Shown piece after piece: positions 22,154 to 32,328 of a stretch of 64,000 nt of DNA. The notes under the pieces were generated by a model. That model was not told the origin of the DNA, did no database searches, and saw only the letters and a program-made list of their open reading frames with translations. The stretch spans positions 1 through 64,000 of the forward strand of contig WTPW01001252.1 in the NCBI GenBank assembly GCA_009809945.1, given 5' to 3'. Both the position numbers and the translations under genes were made by a program. The DNA is from Gigaspora margarita (taxonomy: Eukaryota; Glomeromycota; Glomeromycetes; Diversisporales; Gigasporaceae). Each line of letters starts with the position of its first letter. The first letter of the stretch is position 1.

Positions 22154-23290
22154 TTCCGAACTAAAAATGGTGGTTTATATAAAGAAAATAAAAGACAAAA
22201 GAACAATTAGCTTAAAATTGTATCAGAAGCGGAAGTAGGACCGATACTTGCCTTAGCACATGATCACCCATTGGGAGGCCATTTCGAAAAGGACATTATG
22301 TTTAATAAAATTAGAGATTATTATTATTGGCCTCAAATGTACTATGACATTCGTAAATATGTTGAAACATGTGAGAAATGTCAACGATATGGGTGCAGGA
22401 AGTTGAAGGAACCTTTACACCCGATACCTGTGCAAGCCCCATTTCACCGGGTCGGAATTGATATCATGGGACCCTTGCCCATTACGCCACAGTCCAATAG
22501 ATATATTGTAGTAGCTACCGATTATATGACTAAATGGCCAGAAGCTCGTGCAATTTCCAGAGCCAATGCACAGGAAGTGGCCAAATTCATCTACGAAGAC
22601 ATAATATGCCAGCACGGGTGCCCAAGCATTTTATTGTCTGATCAAGGATCACATTTTAATAACCGTATTATAGATGAACTTCTTGCGGCTGTGAGCACTA
22701 AGCACCACTGCTCCACCCCCTATCATCCACAAACCAACGGGCTTGTAGAGCGTTTTAACAAAACACTGTGCAGTTCCATAGCAAAGCTGGTCAACAATGT
22801 GACGGACTGGGACCTGCTAATACCATCAATTCTATTTGCTTACCGTACTGCGAAGCAGGCTACAACCAAGGAAACTCTATTTTTTCTAGTATACGGTCGA
22901 CAGGCCCATCTACCCTTACACCCCAGTGAATCTGAGGATATATTAAATGGAACAATTATACAAAAGTTGTATAAGATCGACCATGATCTACCTACAGCCC
23001 GAAATAATGCATTACATCGAATTAGTAAGGAACAACAAAAACAAAAAGAGCGGCATGATAGGCAGATCAAAGCCACTCGTGACTTTGGAATTAGTGAAAA
23101 AGTTCTCGTGCTTGATGCTAGGAAATTAGGCACTCATAGCCATAAATTGATGCCCAAATGGAAGGGGCCATATTACATCCATGCTACCCCTAAGAATGTG
23201 GCATATAAATTACGAGAACTGGACGGAAGAGTACTTGCATTGCCCATCAATAAAAGCCTGTTGAAACTCTATCATGAGCGGAAAATATAA
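22154..23290 (+). pseudogene. integrase of the Ty3 element, nearly intact
   Basis: Joins DNA copies to the host genome. From TKNGGLYKENKR onward one TAG at 22208 interrupts (CAG or AAG likely). After it the frame is open for 361 codons, with Met 22271 as the first usable start. It shows the zinc-binding H-H-C-C set (HDHPLGGHF ... CEKCQ), the DDE core (GIDIMGPLP, LSDQGSHFNN, LVERFNKTL) and a C-terminal KWKGPYYI module resembling the GPY/F domain. It ends at TAA 23288, 42 bp before the next ORF. All three catalytic acidic residues are present. With only one stop it could have supplied activity in trans until recently. Confidence 0.88.
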
Positions 23291-23332
23291 AAGGCCCAAG
23301 TCCAAATCTTTAAAAACTTTATCCAAACAAAA

Positions 23333-23728
23333 ATGGGTAATATCTCTACAGTACAAAGAATCCAACTTGATCGACAATTTCTTGAACCAATTAATGTAAT
23401 TCTGGCTCCATGTCCGTATTCGGAGGACCAAAATCCTACAGTAAAAATCACCGTGGCCTACTACCATTTAATGCGGGCCCGTAGAAGAGGGAACCGGATC
23501 GAATGCCTTGCTTATGCCTATTACTTATGCTCTGTCCTCGATACTATGAACGGAATTCAACACTGCAACATCCGAGATATTGTCTCATGCTATTATAGTA
23601 GTGCTGCATTGCGAATCTACTATATTTTTGAGCGATATGGGGTGGAACAGGTCTACCGTACCATCTATACCACTATCGCAAGAATTCACCACCTAACTGA
23701 TGAGGAATACCGTACACTATTGTTGTAG
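23333..23728 (+). CDS. extra ORF after integrase (131 aa), unknown
   Basis: An intact ORF in the position occupied by env or an accessory gene in some LTR elements, starting 42 bp after integrase and ending 24 bp before the polypurine tract. It has no signal peptide, no hydrophobic anchor and no furin-like site, so it is not an envelope protein. It is rich in Y, R and I (…YYHLMRARRRGNRIECLAYAYYL…, YYIFERYGVEQVYRTIYTTIARIHHL) and is predicted mostly helical. Its frame is undamaged while gag and pol are full of stops, which is notable. It might be a nucleic-acid-binding or host-adaptor protein; this is inference only. Confidence 0.6.
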   Translation: MGNISTVQRIQLDRQFLEPINVILAPCPYSEDQNPTVKITVAYYHLMRARRRGNRIECLAYAYYLCSVLDTMNGIQHCNIRDIVSCYYSSAALRIYYIFERYGVEQVYRTIYTTIARIHHLTDEEYRTLLL

Positions 23729-23752
23729 AGTACACTCGTGGTACTCGTGTAT

Positions 23753-23766
23753 AAGGGTGAGAGAAA
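23753..23766 (+). promoter_or_regulatory. polypurine tract
   Basis: AAGGGTGAGAGAAA, almost all purine, directly abuts the 3' LTR start at 23767. This is the expected primer site for plus-strand DNA synthesis. Confidence 0.7.
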
Positions 23767-24860
23767 TGTGAAGGGCTCCCGCCTTAGGAGTTTTCTTTTT
23801 ATTATTATTATTTCTTATTATTTTTTTTATTTTTATTGTTATACATATATATATATCTTGTTTAGTAGTAGTATTAGTCGTACATATATTATTGTTCTCT
23901 AAATAGGCTTTGTTCGTACCTGTATTGGTCAGATTGGTCCGATATGTCAGATTGTTCATATCTGACAGATCGGTCTGATATGACAGATCGGTCTGATATG
24001 TCAGATCGTTCATATCTGACAGATCGGTCTGATATGACAGATCGGTCCAATATGGCAGATCGGTACGATATGTCAGATCGGTTAGTTCTACTATTAGTTT
24101 TGCCACCAAACCTGTATCAAAGAATATGAATGTAAAAAGTATAAAAGCGATGTCCCTGTCACCTTGAAATAAAACAACTCAGTAGGTTACAACTCATTAC
24201 GAGTCAACAACTCAGTAGAGTACAGCTCACTACGAGTTAACAACTCAGTTGAGTTTTAATACTTTGAAATCATAATAGTAGAAGTAGTAACCCTTCTAAG
24301 TTTCATCCATATTATCCTGAATACGCTTCCGATATCTCTGTTGTTATTATAAAAACCTTGTTGTCAGTTTTGGAGTAACCTTCAAAATTCGAGTAGAAGG
24401 TAAAGTAGAATAGTTACCGTGATACCTTTATAGAAAAACCTTTAATTGTTACCTTGACCCATTGTTAGCAAAGTCAAACAATACTTGTGTGCCTCATTTA
24501 TCGAACAATCTGATCCCATGATACCGATATCGGACCGATATCCAAATCGACACCATAATTGAAACCTGAAAACTCGGATACCGCATCATCACGTGAACCC
24601 CATAAAAGCAACTTACGATTGCAAGCCGATATCCATATTCATATCCCATAAGCCGCAGCTAGGATTGACTAATAGATTATTGTTGATATCATCCTACCAA
24701 GACTTTCTGAACCTTGAGACCCAGACCAAATCTTCCACGCCTCTTTCTGCCTGCCAGTTCAAGGTTTAAGAGTCTTGAGCGCTTAGTAGATAGTATTTTA
24801 GTTAGTTTGTTTAGTTAGGTGTATAGTTTGACCCAACCACGACTGGTTTACACCTTCTCA
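23767..24860 (+). repeat. 3' LTR
   Basis: 1094 bp, TGTGAAGGGC to CACCTTCTCA. It carries the minisatellite (23928-24085), the TATA box at 24140-24146 and the uninterrupted CTTCTAAG that serves as the empty site for the hAT-like insertion in the 5' LTR. Confidence 0.9.
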
Positions 24861-26109
24861 ACGTACAGACCATTGCATGGAATATCATAGTAAATAAGGT
24901 AGCTGCGCGATGCTATCACGCAAAACCAGGAACGGAAGAATCAGTAGATCATATTAGAAGTTTTAAAAAATGTAATATTTTAGCAGTTTATTAATACTAA
25001 CTAATAAATTATGTATACCTTAGTTTACATGTGTATTGTACAGAGTTGGCATATAACTAGGTCATATTAATAAATTTCGAAATGAGTCATATGAATTCAT
25101 TAATTATATTAGTAGTTTAATTGGTCATGTGCCAACACTATGTACATTTTTTAGTGTTATTGTTTAATTATGTTTAAAAGCTTAACTTATTCGGTATGAT
25201 GATGAAATATGATATAGGAAGCATTTTATATAGAGAACAAAGTTGTAAATAGCATTAGTAAATATTATAAAATATATATATATATATATTTTTTAGAAAT
25301 TAAGCAGTATATAAATAGACAAAACCAGTATTACTATTGAAATTTGGGAGAGCGTCAGATTAGAGGGCCAGATTTAGGTTAGCGATAGTGAACAAGAGAA
25401 GGAATACATAAGGTTGGGTTTATAAATATAATGAAATGGGATTCACGAACAATACAAAAATAAATGAAAGCCAAGAGATACGATAAATAAACATTCATTA
25501 AGAAATCTTTATTATAATAGAGGAATTATTTAGATAATATCTAATGCTATCTAATACCTCATTCTTGCTCTCTATATTATGTATAAGGGACAAAAACCTC
25601 TCAATACACAAAGAGCGAACACATCAGACTTATATACATTTGTAATCTATATAAGTTATTTACACCAATCAATTGTCAGTTTAACTTCCTTCTGCCTTAC
25701 ACAATAAATTCGTCATTGAGATAGGACAACTAAAAGTCTAATTGCCCTTCAATACCTATAAACTTGATCGTAATATTACTTTGTGTGAGGGGTGAGACGA
25801 TAATATTTAAACGTTTCGTATTCATTCGTCTCTAAAAGAAGCAATAATAATTTATACATAATTGATCTGTGTACAAAAGCGATGGCATGATGATTATTAA
25901 TATAGACATTCGACACATCACGATAGCTTTAATTAATTGTAGAAACCCCAAAGATATCTAAATAAGGTAATAGGAGTAACATGTGTTACAGAGGTACAAT
26001 TGAAAGGTTTAAGGATGATCGAATGTAACAATGATCGATCAAATAAAGCAGGGGCAGATATAATAACACCGGTAAGATAAGAAATAAATCAAATAAAATG
26101 AGGCACAAT
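24861..26109. other. intergenic, no gene seen
   Basis: AT-rich, with a TA microsatellite at about 25271-25290. AAAACCAGGAACGGA near 24922 is one of several dispersed copies of that motif. No open frame of interest. Confidence 0.5.
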
Positions 26110-27010
26110 TTAAAACTTGAAATACTTACTTAAAATAGTCCTTTTGAAGGGATAATCATGTATGAATGCACGTACATACGTACAAAAGCCATATCAAACC
26201 AGTTTAATATAAAATGCAAATCGGACCATCGCATTCCACAATGTCATGCAAAAATATAACCAATCAAAGAACCATATTTGTTCACATCATTTCACTCTTC
26301 AGATAACCATGCACCTCGTTGCACTCCGTTCCTGGTATAAAACAGAATTTCGATGTTTTTATAAAAAAGATTTCGAGCAAAAAAAAAAACATTATGGTAA
26401 CCACATACCGGAACCCCTTAAATATCAACCCCCTACGCAATAAACAGGCATGAAACGTAAACCCGAAATACTCGCTTAAAAATAGTTCCCTTTGCAGGGA
26501 CAATCACGCAGAATAGCACGTACATACGTAAAAAAGTCATACCAAACCGGTTCAACATAAAAAGCAAATCCGGAACATCGCATTCCACAACGTCATGTGA
26601 AAACACAACCAAACAAAGAACCGTATTTGCTCACACCATTTCACTCTTCAGATAACTATGCACTTTGTTGCACTCCGCTCCTGGTACAGGTAAATCTGGA
26701 AACAAATTAGGGGAAAAAGCGATACATATAAATGCATAAATGAGAAGCCCCATGTGCAAATTAGAAAAAAAATCGAGCCACATGTGGGTGGAAAAGCCCA
26801 TACGCAATTTCTAATTATATATATACGTATTATAAATGTGATAACAATTAGTTATGGTTACATTCTGTATAAAAAACCAGTTTATAAAAATTAAATATAG
26901 AATAAGCAAATCATATGACATATTTAAAAAAGAAACATCCAATCAAAAGCACGGATTTGTACAGAAACACTTCACACGCCGCTTAACCATGCACTCCGTT
27001 CCTGGTAAAA
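26110..27010 (+). repeat. 348-bp tandem repeat, two and a half copies
   Basis: About 225 bp starting GAAATACT near 26118 recurs 348 bp downstream (from about 26464) at roughly 80-85% similarity by eye. Shared marks are CACGTACATACGTA, CGCATTCCACAA, TTTCACTCTTCAGATAAC and the terminal CACTCCGYTCCTGGTA. A third, partial copy (about 26940-27010) keeps only the end (ACCATGCACTCCGTTCCTGG). Short ORFs within it are not conserved between copies, so it is not coding. Confidence 0.75.
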
Positions 27011-27959
27011 TGGTAAGGAAATTACGACAAGAGGTGGCACTTTATGTCACATTATACATAATGGCACAGAATAATACATGTCAAAGGTAGTACATATTGG
27101 CTGTTTCATGAAGAGCGAAAGATCAATATACTATTTTTTTAAAAAAAAAATTGCGATATCTCATAATTTCGCTAATGAAACTGCCTCTGAGTGTCTTAAC
27201 AAAAAAATTCCTTACAAAATTTTGATACATGTGCAATTAGGTTTGTCCATATTATTGATTGTTAATATAAATTTATATAATCTAATTTATGCATTTTTTT
27301 ATCACAGTGGTGTAGCACATTAATTCACATTAATTATCTGTATCAAAACCCATGCCATTTGGACTAGTAAATTAGTAGAGATGCCAGAACATTTTGGAAG
27401 TGTTTAATATGAACACATAGGGTGACAGGAATTTTCAGAGGTATGATAATTAGGCCGTGCTAGGTGTTCAGTTGACTAATTAATCAGTTCAGATTTTTAT
27501 AGGAATATAATTAGATCTAAATATAAATTTAAAAGTCCAACATGCTTTCTTGTTATAATTAAATTAAATTCTATGCTATTTTTTTTTTTTTTTAATTTGA
27601 AGCTCTAATATTGCTTTATACTGAAATAGACATTTTTTAATTAAAATTTAAGGAAATAAATATCAAAATTTTTAAGAAATTTAGTTATTAATATCTTAAT
27701 AATTTTTTAAAAATTTTAAAAATAGCTCTATTTCAACGTAATGCAAGCTTAAAGCTTTATATTAAAAAAAATATATTTAATTTGATTTATTATTTATTTT
27801 AATCAATGTAATTTAATCTATTAAGAAAATAATTAAATTATTTACTAGTAAAAAATAAGAACTCAGTATAAGGCCCTAAGGCCATTTCCAATTTAATTCT
27901 ATGTTTAATATAACAAATTCAAAATTTTTTAGAGGGGGAGGGGAATTTAAAGAACATAT
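27011..27959. other. intergenic, no gene seen
   Basis: Very AT-rich spacer with homopolymers. No coding or structural signal beyond short AT inverted repeats. Confidence 0.5.
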
Positions 27960-28100
27960 GATTTAGGTCTGGTCAGGATCTGGTCAGGGTCCAGTTGAGT
28001 CCAGTCTGGAATTGGACCAGACTCAGACTCTAAAATTTACTATATAAGTCCAGTCCAGGTCTGGTCAAAAGTTTGCAGACTTTTCTAAATCTGAATATAT
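27960..28100. repeat. remnant of a GTCCAGT-rich element
   Basis: Repeated GGTCTGGTCAGG, GAGTCCAGTC and CCAGACTCAGACTC motifs resemble, after decay, the subterminal GTCCGG motifs of the 12.6-14.6-kb hAT-like element. No ends could be defined. Confidence 0.4.
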
Positions 28101-28114
28101 TATATGTATTTTTT

Positions 28115-29115
28115 GGAGCTGAACAAGTTTACTTAGTGCATAAAGTTAGAATTAATTAGTAAAATTTTATGTATCTTAGGATTTTATAGAATTTTATTAA
28201 TAAAATTTTATAAAATCTTATAATACACAAATCTTTATTATTAGTTCTAACATTATTCACTAAGTAAACATGTTCAGCACCTAAAATACATCAAATCAGC
28301 AAAGTTATTTTTATTTTACTTGAAAGTTGGAGAATGGATGCATAATTTTGGATTTTTGATCAAAAAAGTCAAACTTAAGCATTTTTTCTCCAAATTTCAA
28401 GTAAATAAAAGACAATTTGGCTGATTTAATGTATTTTTAGGTTCTAAATTAGTTTACTTAGTGCATGAAGTTAGAATTAATTAGTAAACATTTGTGAATC
28501 ATAAGTTTTTATAAAATTTTATTAATAATAAAATTTTATAAAATCTTATGATTCACAAACTTTTACTAATTAATTCTAATTTAATGCACTAAGTAAACTT
28601 ATTTAGAAGATTAAAATACATCAAATCAGTAGTGTTATTTTTATTTTACTTGAAATTTGGAATATAGATGCATAATTTTGGATTTTTGATCAAAAATATC
28701 AAATTTAAGCATCTTTTCTCCAAATTTCAAGTAAAATAAAAAAAATTCTGCTGGTTTAATGTATTTTTAGGCCCTAAACAAGTTTACCTAGTGCATAGAG
28801 TAAGAATTAATTAGTAAATTTTGTGAATCATAAGATTTTATAGAATTTTATTAATAAAATTCTATAAAATCTTATAATTCACAAAATTTACTAATTAATT
28901 CTAACTTAATGCACTAAGTAAACTTGTTCAGGGCCTAAAAATACATAAACCAGCAGAATTGTTTTTATTTTACTTGAAATTTGAAGAAAAAAAATGCTTA
29001 AATTTGACATTTTTGATCAAAAATACAAAATATGTATTTATCCTCCAAATTTCAAGTAAAATAAAAATAATTTTGCTGATTTGATGTATTTTTAGGTGTT
29101 GAACATGTTTACTTA
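28115..29115. repeat. tandem array of alternating palindromes, period about 325 bp
   Basis: Three units start with AGTTTACTTAGTGCAT-like sequence near 28126, 28450 and 28777, with a fourth start near 29103. Each unit holds two hairpins. One runs from GTTTACTTAGTGCATAAAGT through AAATTTTATTAATAAAATTT to ACTAAGTAAAC. The other is centred on TTTTTGATCAAAAA with flanking TTTACTTGAAATTTGG/CCAAATTTCAAGTAAA. All arms are imperfect but clearly inverted. It is a foldback satellite without coding capacity. Confidence 0.8.
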
Positions 29116-29320
29116 AATGATGTTTTTCATTCTATTAACACTTGTTATTATTGGAATTTTTTTAATTGGCACAAATTACTTGGGCTGATTAATGCGCTAC
29201 CAACCTGGCACACATAAGAACTTGCTTGTCCAATGGGTAGTTGGGAGAAATTAGTAAACCCAGATACCAAAGCAACATTTGGCTAAGCATATGATTTTAC
29301 CAAAACAGGTTAGGGTTACT

Positions 29321-29591
29321 TATAAATGGTGGTGAAATTCATTTTAATTTTTTTTAATTTCAACAATAATTTCAACAAAAATTTCACATTTTTAATATTT
29401 TTATAAATTAATTATAAAACAACTATTGTATTTGATTTAGTTTTAGTTTTAATTAATTGTTTATATAATTTAAATTAATTTTTGATATTAAAAAATTAAT
29501 TTCACCAATTTCACCAATTTTAACATCAAATTATTTCAAAAATTTCTACAAAAATTTTTCATTAAGAAAAGTAATTTTACCGCTATCTATA
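29321..29591. mobile_element. small hAT-type MITE
   Basis: Inverted ends TATAAATGGTGGTGAAATT and the complement of TATAGATAGCGGTAAAATT are flanked by 8-bp near-duplicates GGGTTACT (29313-29320) and GGGATACT (29592-29599). The interior is AT-rich with TTTCAACAA and TTTCACCAA repeats. No ORF. Confidence 0.55.
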
Positions 29592-29599
29592 GGGATACT

Positions 29600-29959
29600 T
29601 AATACATTAGATCTTTTGATAAGCTCGTCATTGAAGTGATGGAGCATTCATTATTGCGAGATCAGATGACTTTATTGTAGATCCTCATGTAATTTGATTG
29701 TTTCCTATTGTGGGTTAGTCTGATGTTTTGTTTGTGATGGACGGGTTAGAAGCAGGATTTTTAGGCATTAGCATTATGATTGCATATGAATGTGATTTCA
29801 GGCCTAGTGGTATGAAGAAAGTTCTAGCATGTGAATGGTTAAGGGGTGGGTAGGAAATATAAAGGACAGCTGTCTAGTAGGAAGAAAGTTTATCTTTCAT
29901 TTCGCTATCACTCGCCTTGAAGAGACTGGCTTTATTGTCCGGCCCATTCCCCTAGCAGA
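29600..29959. other. intergenic, no gene seen
   Basis: Unique-looking sequence with slightly higher GC. Short frames only. Confidence 0.4.
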
Positions 29960-30095
29960 AATAAGGCTCCATGGCTGGCAACAGTGCAAGAACCTTTGGT
30001 AGTCAGTATTGGCTCCGTGGTTGAGTAGCAGTGCAAGGACCTTTGTTAGTTGATGTTCAGGCTCTGCGGCTGCGTTATCAGTGCAAAGACCTCAA
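29960..30095 (-). repeat. minisatellite relative of the 13.1-kb array
   Basis: On the minus strand it reads AGGTCTTTGCACTG, GCAGCCGCAGAGCCT, AGGTCCTTGCACTGCTA and CCACGGAGCC at the same spacing as the 13135-13866 units, about three copies. There are no hAT ends around it. Confidence 0.75.
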
Positions 30096-30423
30096 AATAG
30101 TAGCATCATACCAGAAGTACATTTCATGCTACAGCCCGATCCTCGTTTTTAGCTATAAGGCGCTTTTCTCTGGTGCCTTGTAAAGTCTGTTCTATTTTGG
30201 ATAGTCAGGTTGGGGTTAGTGTTCCAGATTATTGGGCATTATATGTGGAGCACTGTAGCCATATATGAGGGTATTGTTTTGGATTGGTCAGTAGGTGGAT
30301 ACTAGTAGAATATTTATGGATATAAATGTACCTTTAAGGGTTAGAGACTGCGAATGATAACGAGTCTATTTCCATATATTTTTTCATCGGATTACAATAA
30401 AATCTCTGATCGAGCAATAATAA

Positions 30424-30652
30424 TTGTCGTGGCTGATGCTGGAAATGCCTGATACTGGAAATTTTAATTATTTTTATATAAAATTTTTAAAAATTTTAGG
30501 GCCTTTTGTTAGGGGTTTTTTTTAGGGTTAGGTTAGGGTTTAGGGTTAGTTTTAATAATAAAAGAGTATAGGTGGATTTTGGTAGGACTTATTTTTTTAA
30601 ATCAGCTTATCTGATTTCCAGCTTCAGCTATTTCCAGCTTTAGCCGCGACAA
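30424..30652. mobile_element. 229-bp MITE with telomere-like core, copy 1
   Basis: Ends TTGTCGTGGCTGATGCTGG and the complement of TTGTCGCGGCTAAAGCTGG are flanked by TAA (30421-30423 and 30653-30655). The centre holds TTAGGGTTAGG and related repeats. An inverted second copy lies at 62294-62507. Confidence 0.85.
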
Positions 30653-30655
30653 TAA

Positions 30656-31284
30656 TTGATTTTTTATTCTGATCAGCTTAGTAATCAAATATATATATAT
30701 ATATATAGACTACAATTTGTTATATAAAGACATTCTGTTTGATTATTGAAAAATTTTTGAGTGGTGAGCAGCACATCTCTTCCCATCTCGTTAAGTTATT
30801 CATGCGCTGAGCATAGCACTCTGCGCTACAATGAGTACTTTTTACAATTATTTTTTCCAAAAATAATTCGTAAACTTCCAAAAATTTATTAATCGATTTA
30901 TGCATATCGTGATTAAAAAGGAAATCACTCTTGCACAAATTGCAAATGATTTCTTCTAAGCACTAAAAAAAAAAAGTCAACAAACGGCATTGCAGCATTA
31001 AGCATTTCGGCAATTACGGCAAAAAATACGGCATGTGCCGTAACCGTATTAATTTGTAAAATTAAATTCTACCACCAACTATGCTCAAAAGCATTACACT
31101 GCATAATTAATCGACTTACTTACCATAGATTCCCGAAAATAAGCCAATTGCATCTAAATTGTACCTACACACGATGCAAGAAATCTAAAAATATATTCGC
31201 TCCTTATAAAAGACAAATATAAATATTGAAATTTTTTTTTTTAAACCCCAAATAATAATTATTGGGGACGTCAAATGATGCACT
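30656..31284. other. intergenic, no gene seen
   Basis: TA microsatellite at 30690-30710. Short frames only. Confidence 0.45.
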
Positions 31285-31990
31285 TTATTAAACTAAATTT
31301 ATTTACAAATTATTATATACAATTAGTTTCAGAACTATTAGCACTATATACACTCTTTAAAAAGTCTAATTCTTTCCTTTTGAGTAGGCAGCTTTTCAAT
31401 GCTAAGTTTATTTCTTTTGTGACTCTAGACTTCCATATGAACTGCACTGCTGGTTCTGGCATTGTACCATTACCCCACTTCTTGTTTGTAAACCAAACCC
31501 AGATTTCATATATTACTANAATGTGTAACCAGATAAATGACTTGTGCGATTTGGTTGTTTTAGCATTAGAAGCTGTAAATACTTCTTCCATTGTGGTCGG
31601 AGGGACTACTCCTTGTGAGGGATCAAACATGTTATATGCAAGTTCCCATATCTTACGACTAACTNNGCAGTCTATAGCAAAATGCTCTATTGTCTGTGTT
31701 TCATTTGGGCACCATGGGCAGTCACGTGATATTGATGAGTCCATGTACCCTAGTCTTGTACCCAAGGGGAGTGCCTTATGTAACAACCTCCAAAAGATGT
31801 CTTTTTTATTATTTGAGACCCATTTTATCAGTGACCANGCCCAATTTTCTTTTCTATCAGATTNACTAAAAAAGTTGNTNTGTGTAAGGGTACTGGAGAT
31901 GGATAGCTTTTTGAGATAGTTTGTGGCATTCGCTATTGTTAAATTTTTAGCAGAATCTCCTATAATATTGAGGTCTTCAAAAACATTGAA
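31285..31990 (-). pseudogene. LINE reverse-transcriptase C-terminal fragment (zf-RVT)
   Basis: The minus-strand frame from about 31985 to 31313 reads SAKNLTIANATNYLKKLS, KWVSNNKKDIFWRLLHKALPL, then the zinc-binding pattern CPWCPNETQTIEHFAIDC and KIWELAYNMF. This is the zf-RVT domain that follows RT in non-LTR retrotransposons. RT and endonuclease are absent and the fragment is truncated at both ends. Six single Ns show poor consensus. The ATG at 31786 is only internal. Confidence 0.75.
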
Positions 31991-32328
31991 ATTTAAATTA
32001 TTAACACCAATAAATTTTCATGTAAATACCTTATTGAAGTCGATAATTTAAGTAGTGTACTTGGTGTGATCTGAATATAACCTTTAATAATCAAATTACA
32101 CTAATTACACTGGAATACAGTATTTAATTCCACCGTTTAAATTTTGTCTATATAAGAAGTAATTGTAGTTTTTAGGCTTCTTGCACCGTACGTACATATA
32201 CATAACCTACGTTTCAACACTCTTTTCTTGCGTCATAATATCAAATTACAATAATATATTTGAAAAACAGCCGGAAAAAAATCAACAGTTCATAAGAAAT
32301 TGCTCAAATAACCAACAATATTACCCAA

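Larger units (their letters stand above)
12041..24860 (+). mobile_element. Ty3-type LTR retrotransposon with nested insertions
   Basis: Two LTRs start TGTGAAGGGC and end CACCTTCTCA. They flank gag (CCHC knuckle), protease, reverse transcriptase (YLDD), RNase H, integrase (zinc finger, DDE, GPY/F-like KWKGPY) and an extra ORF. The RT-RH-IN order is Ty3/Metaviridae. A 4-bp ACGT flanks both ends (12037-12040 and 24861-24864), a plausible target duplication. Secondary events are a 2-kb element in the 5' LTR, an exact 1187-bp internal duplication (probably assembly), an N gap and a Sel1-like fragment. Stops and frameshifts through gag-pol make it non-autonomous now. Confidence 0.9.

Noticed and set aside
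23333..23728. Envelope gene in the Ty3 element
   Set aside because: No signal peptide, no transmembrane anchor and no cleavage site; kept as an unknown accessory ORF.
26246..26503. Short ORFs in the 348-bp repeats
   Set aside because: Frames are not kept between the repeat copies, so no selection for coding.
28115..29115. CRISPR-like array because of regular palindromic repeats
   Set aside because: The repeats are about 325 bp with diverged palindromes and no spacers, in a eukaryotic context.
31275..31919. Plus-strand 214-codon ORF
   Set aside because: Antisense shadow of the zf-RVT LINE fragment, whose minus-strand frame has clear zinc-binding residues.
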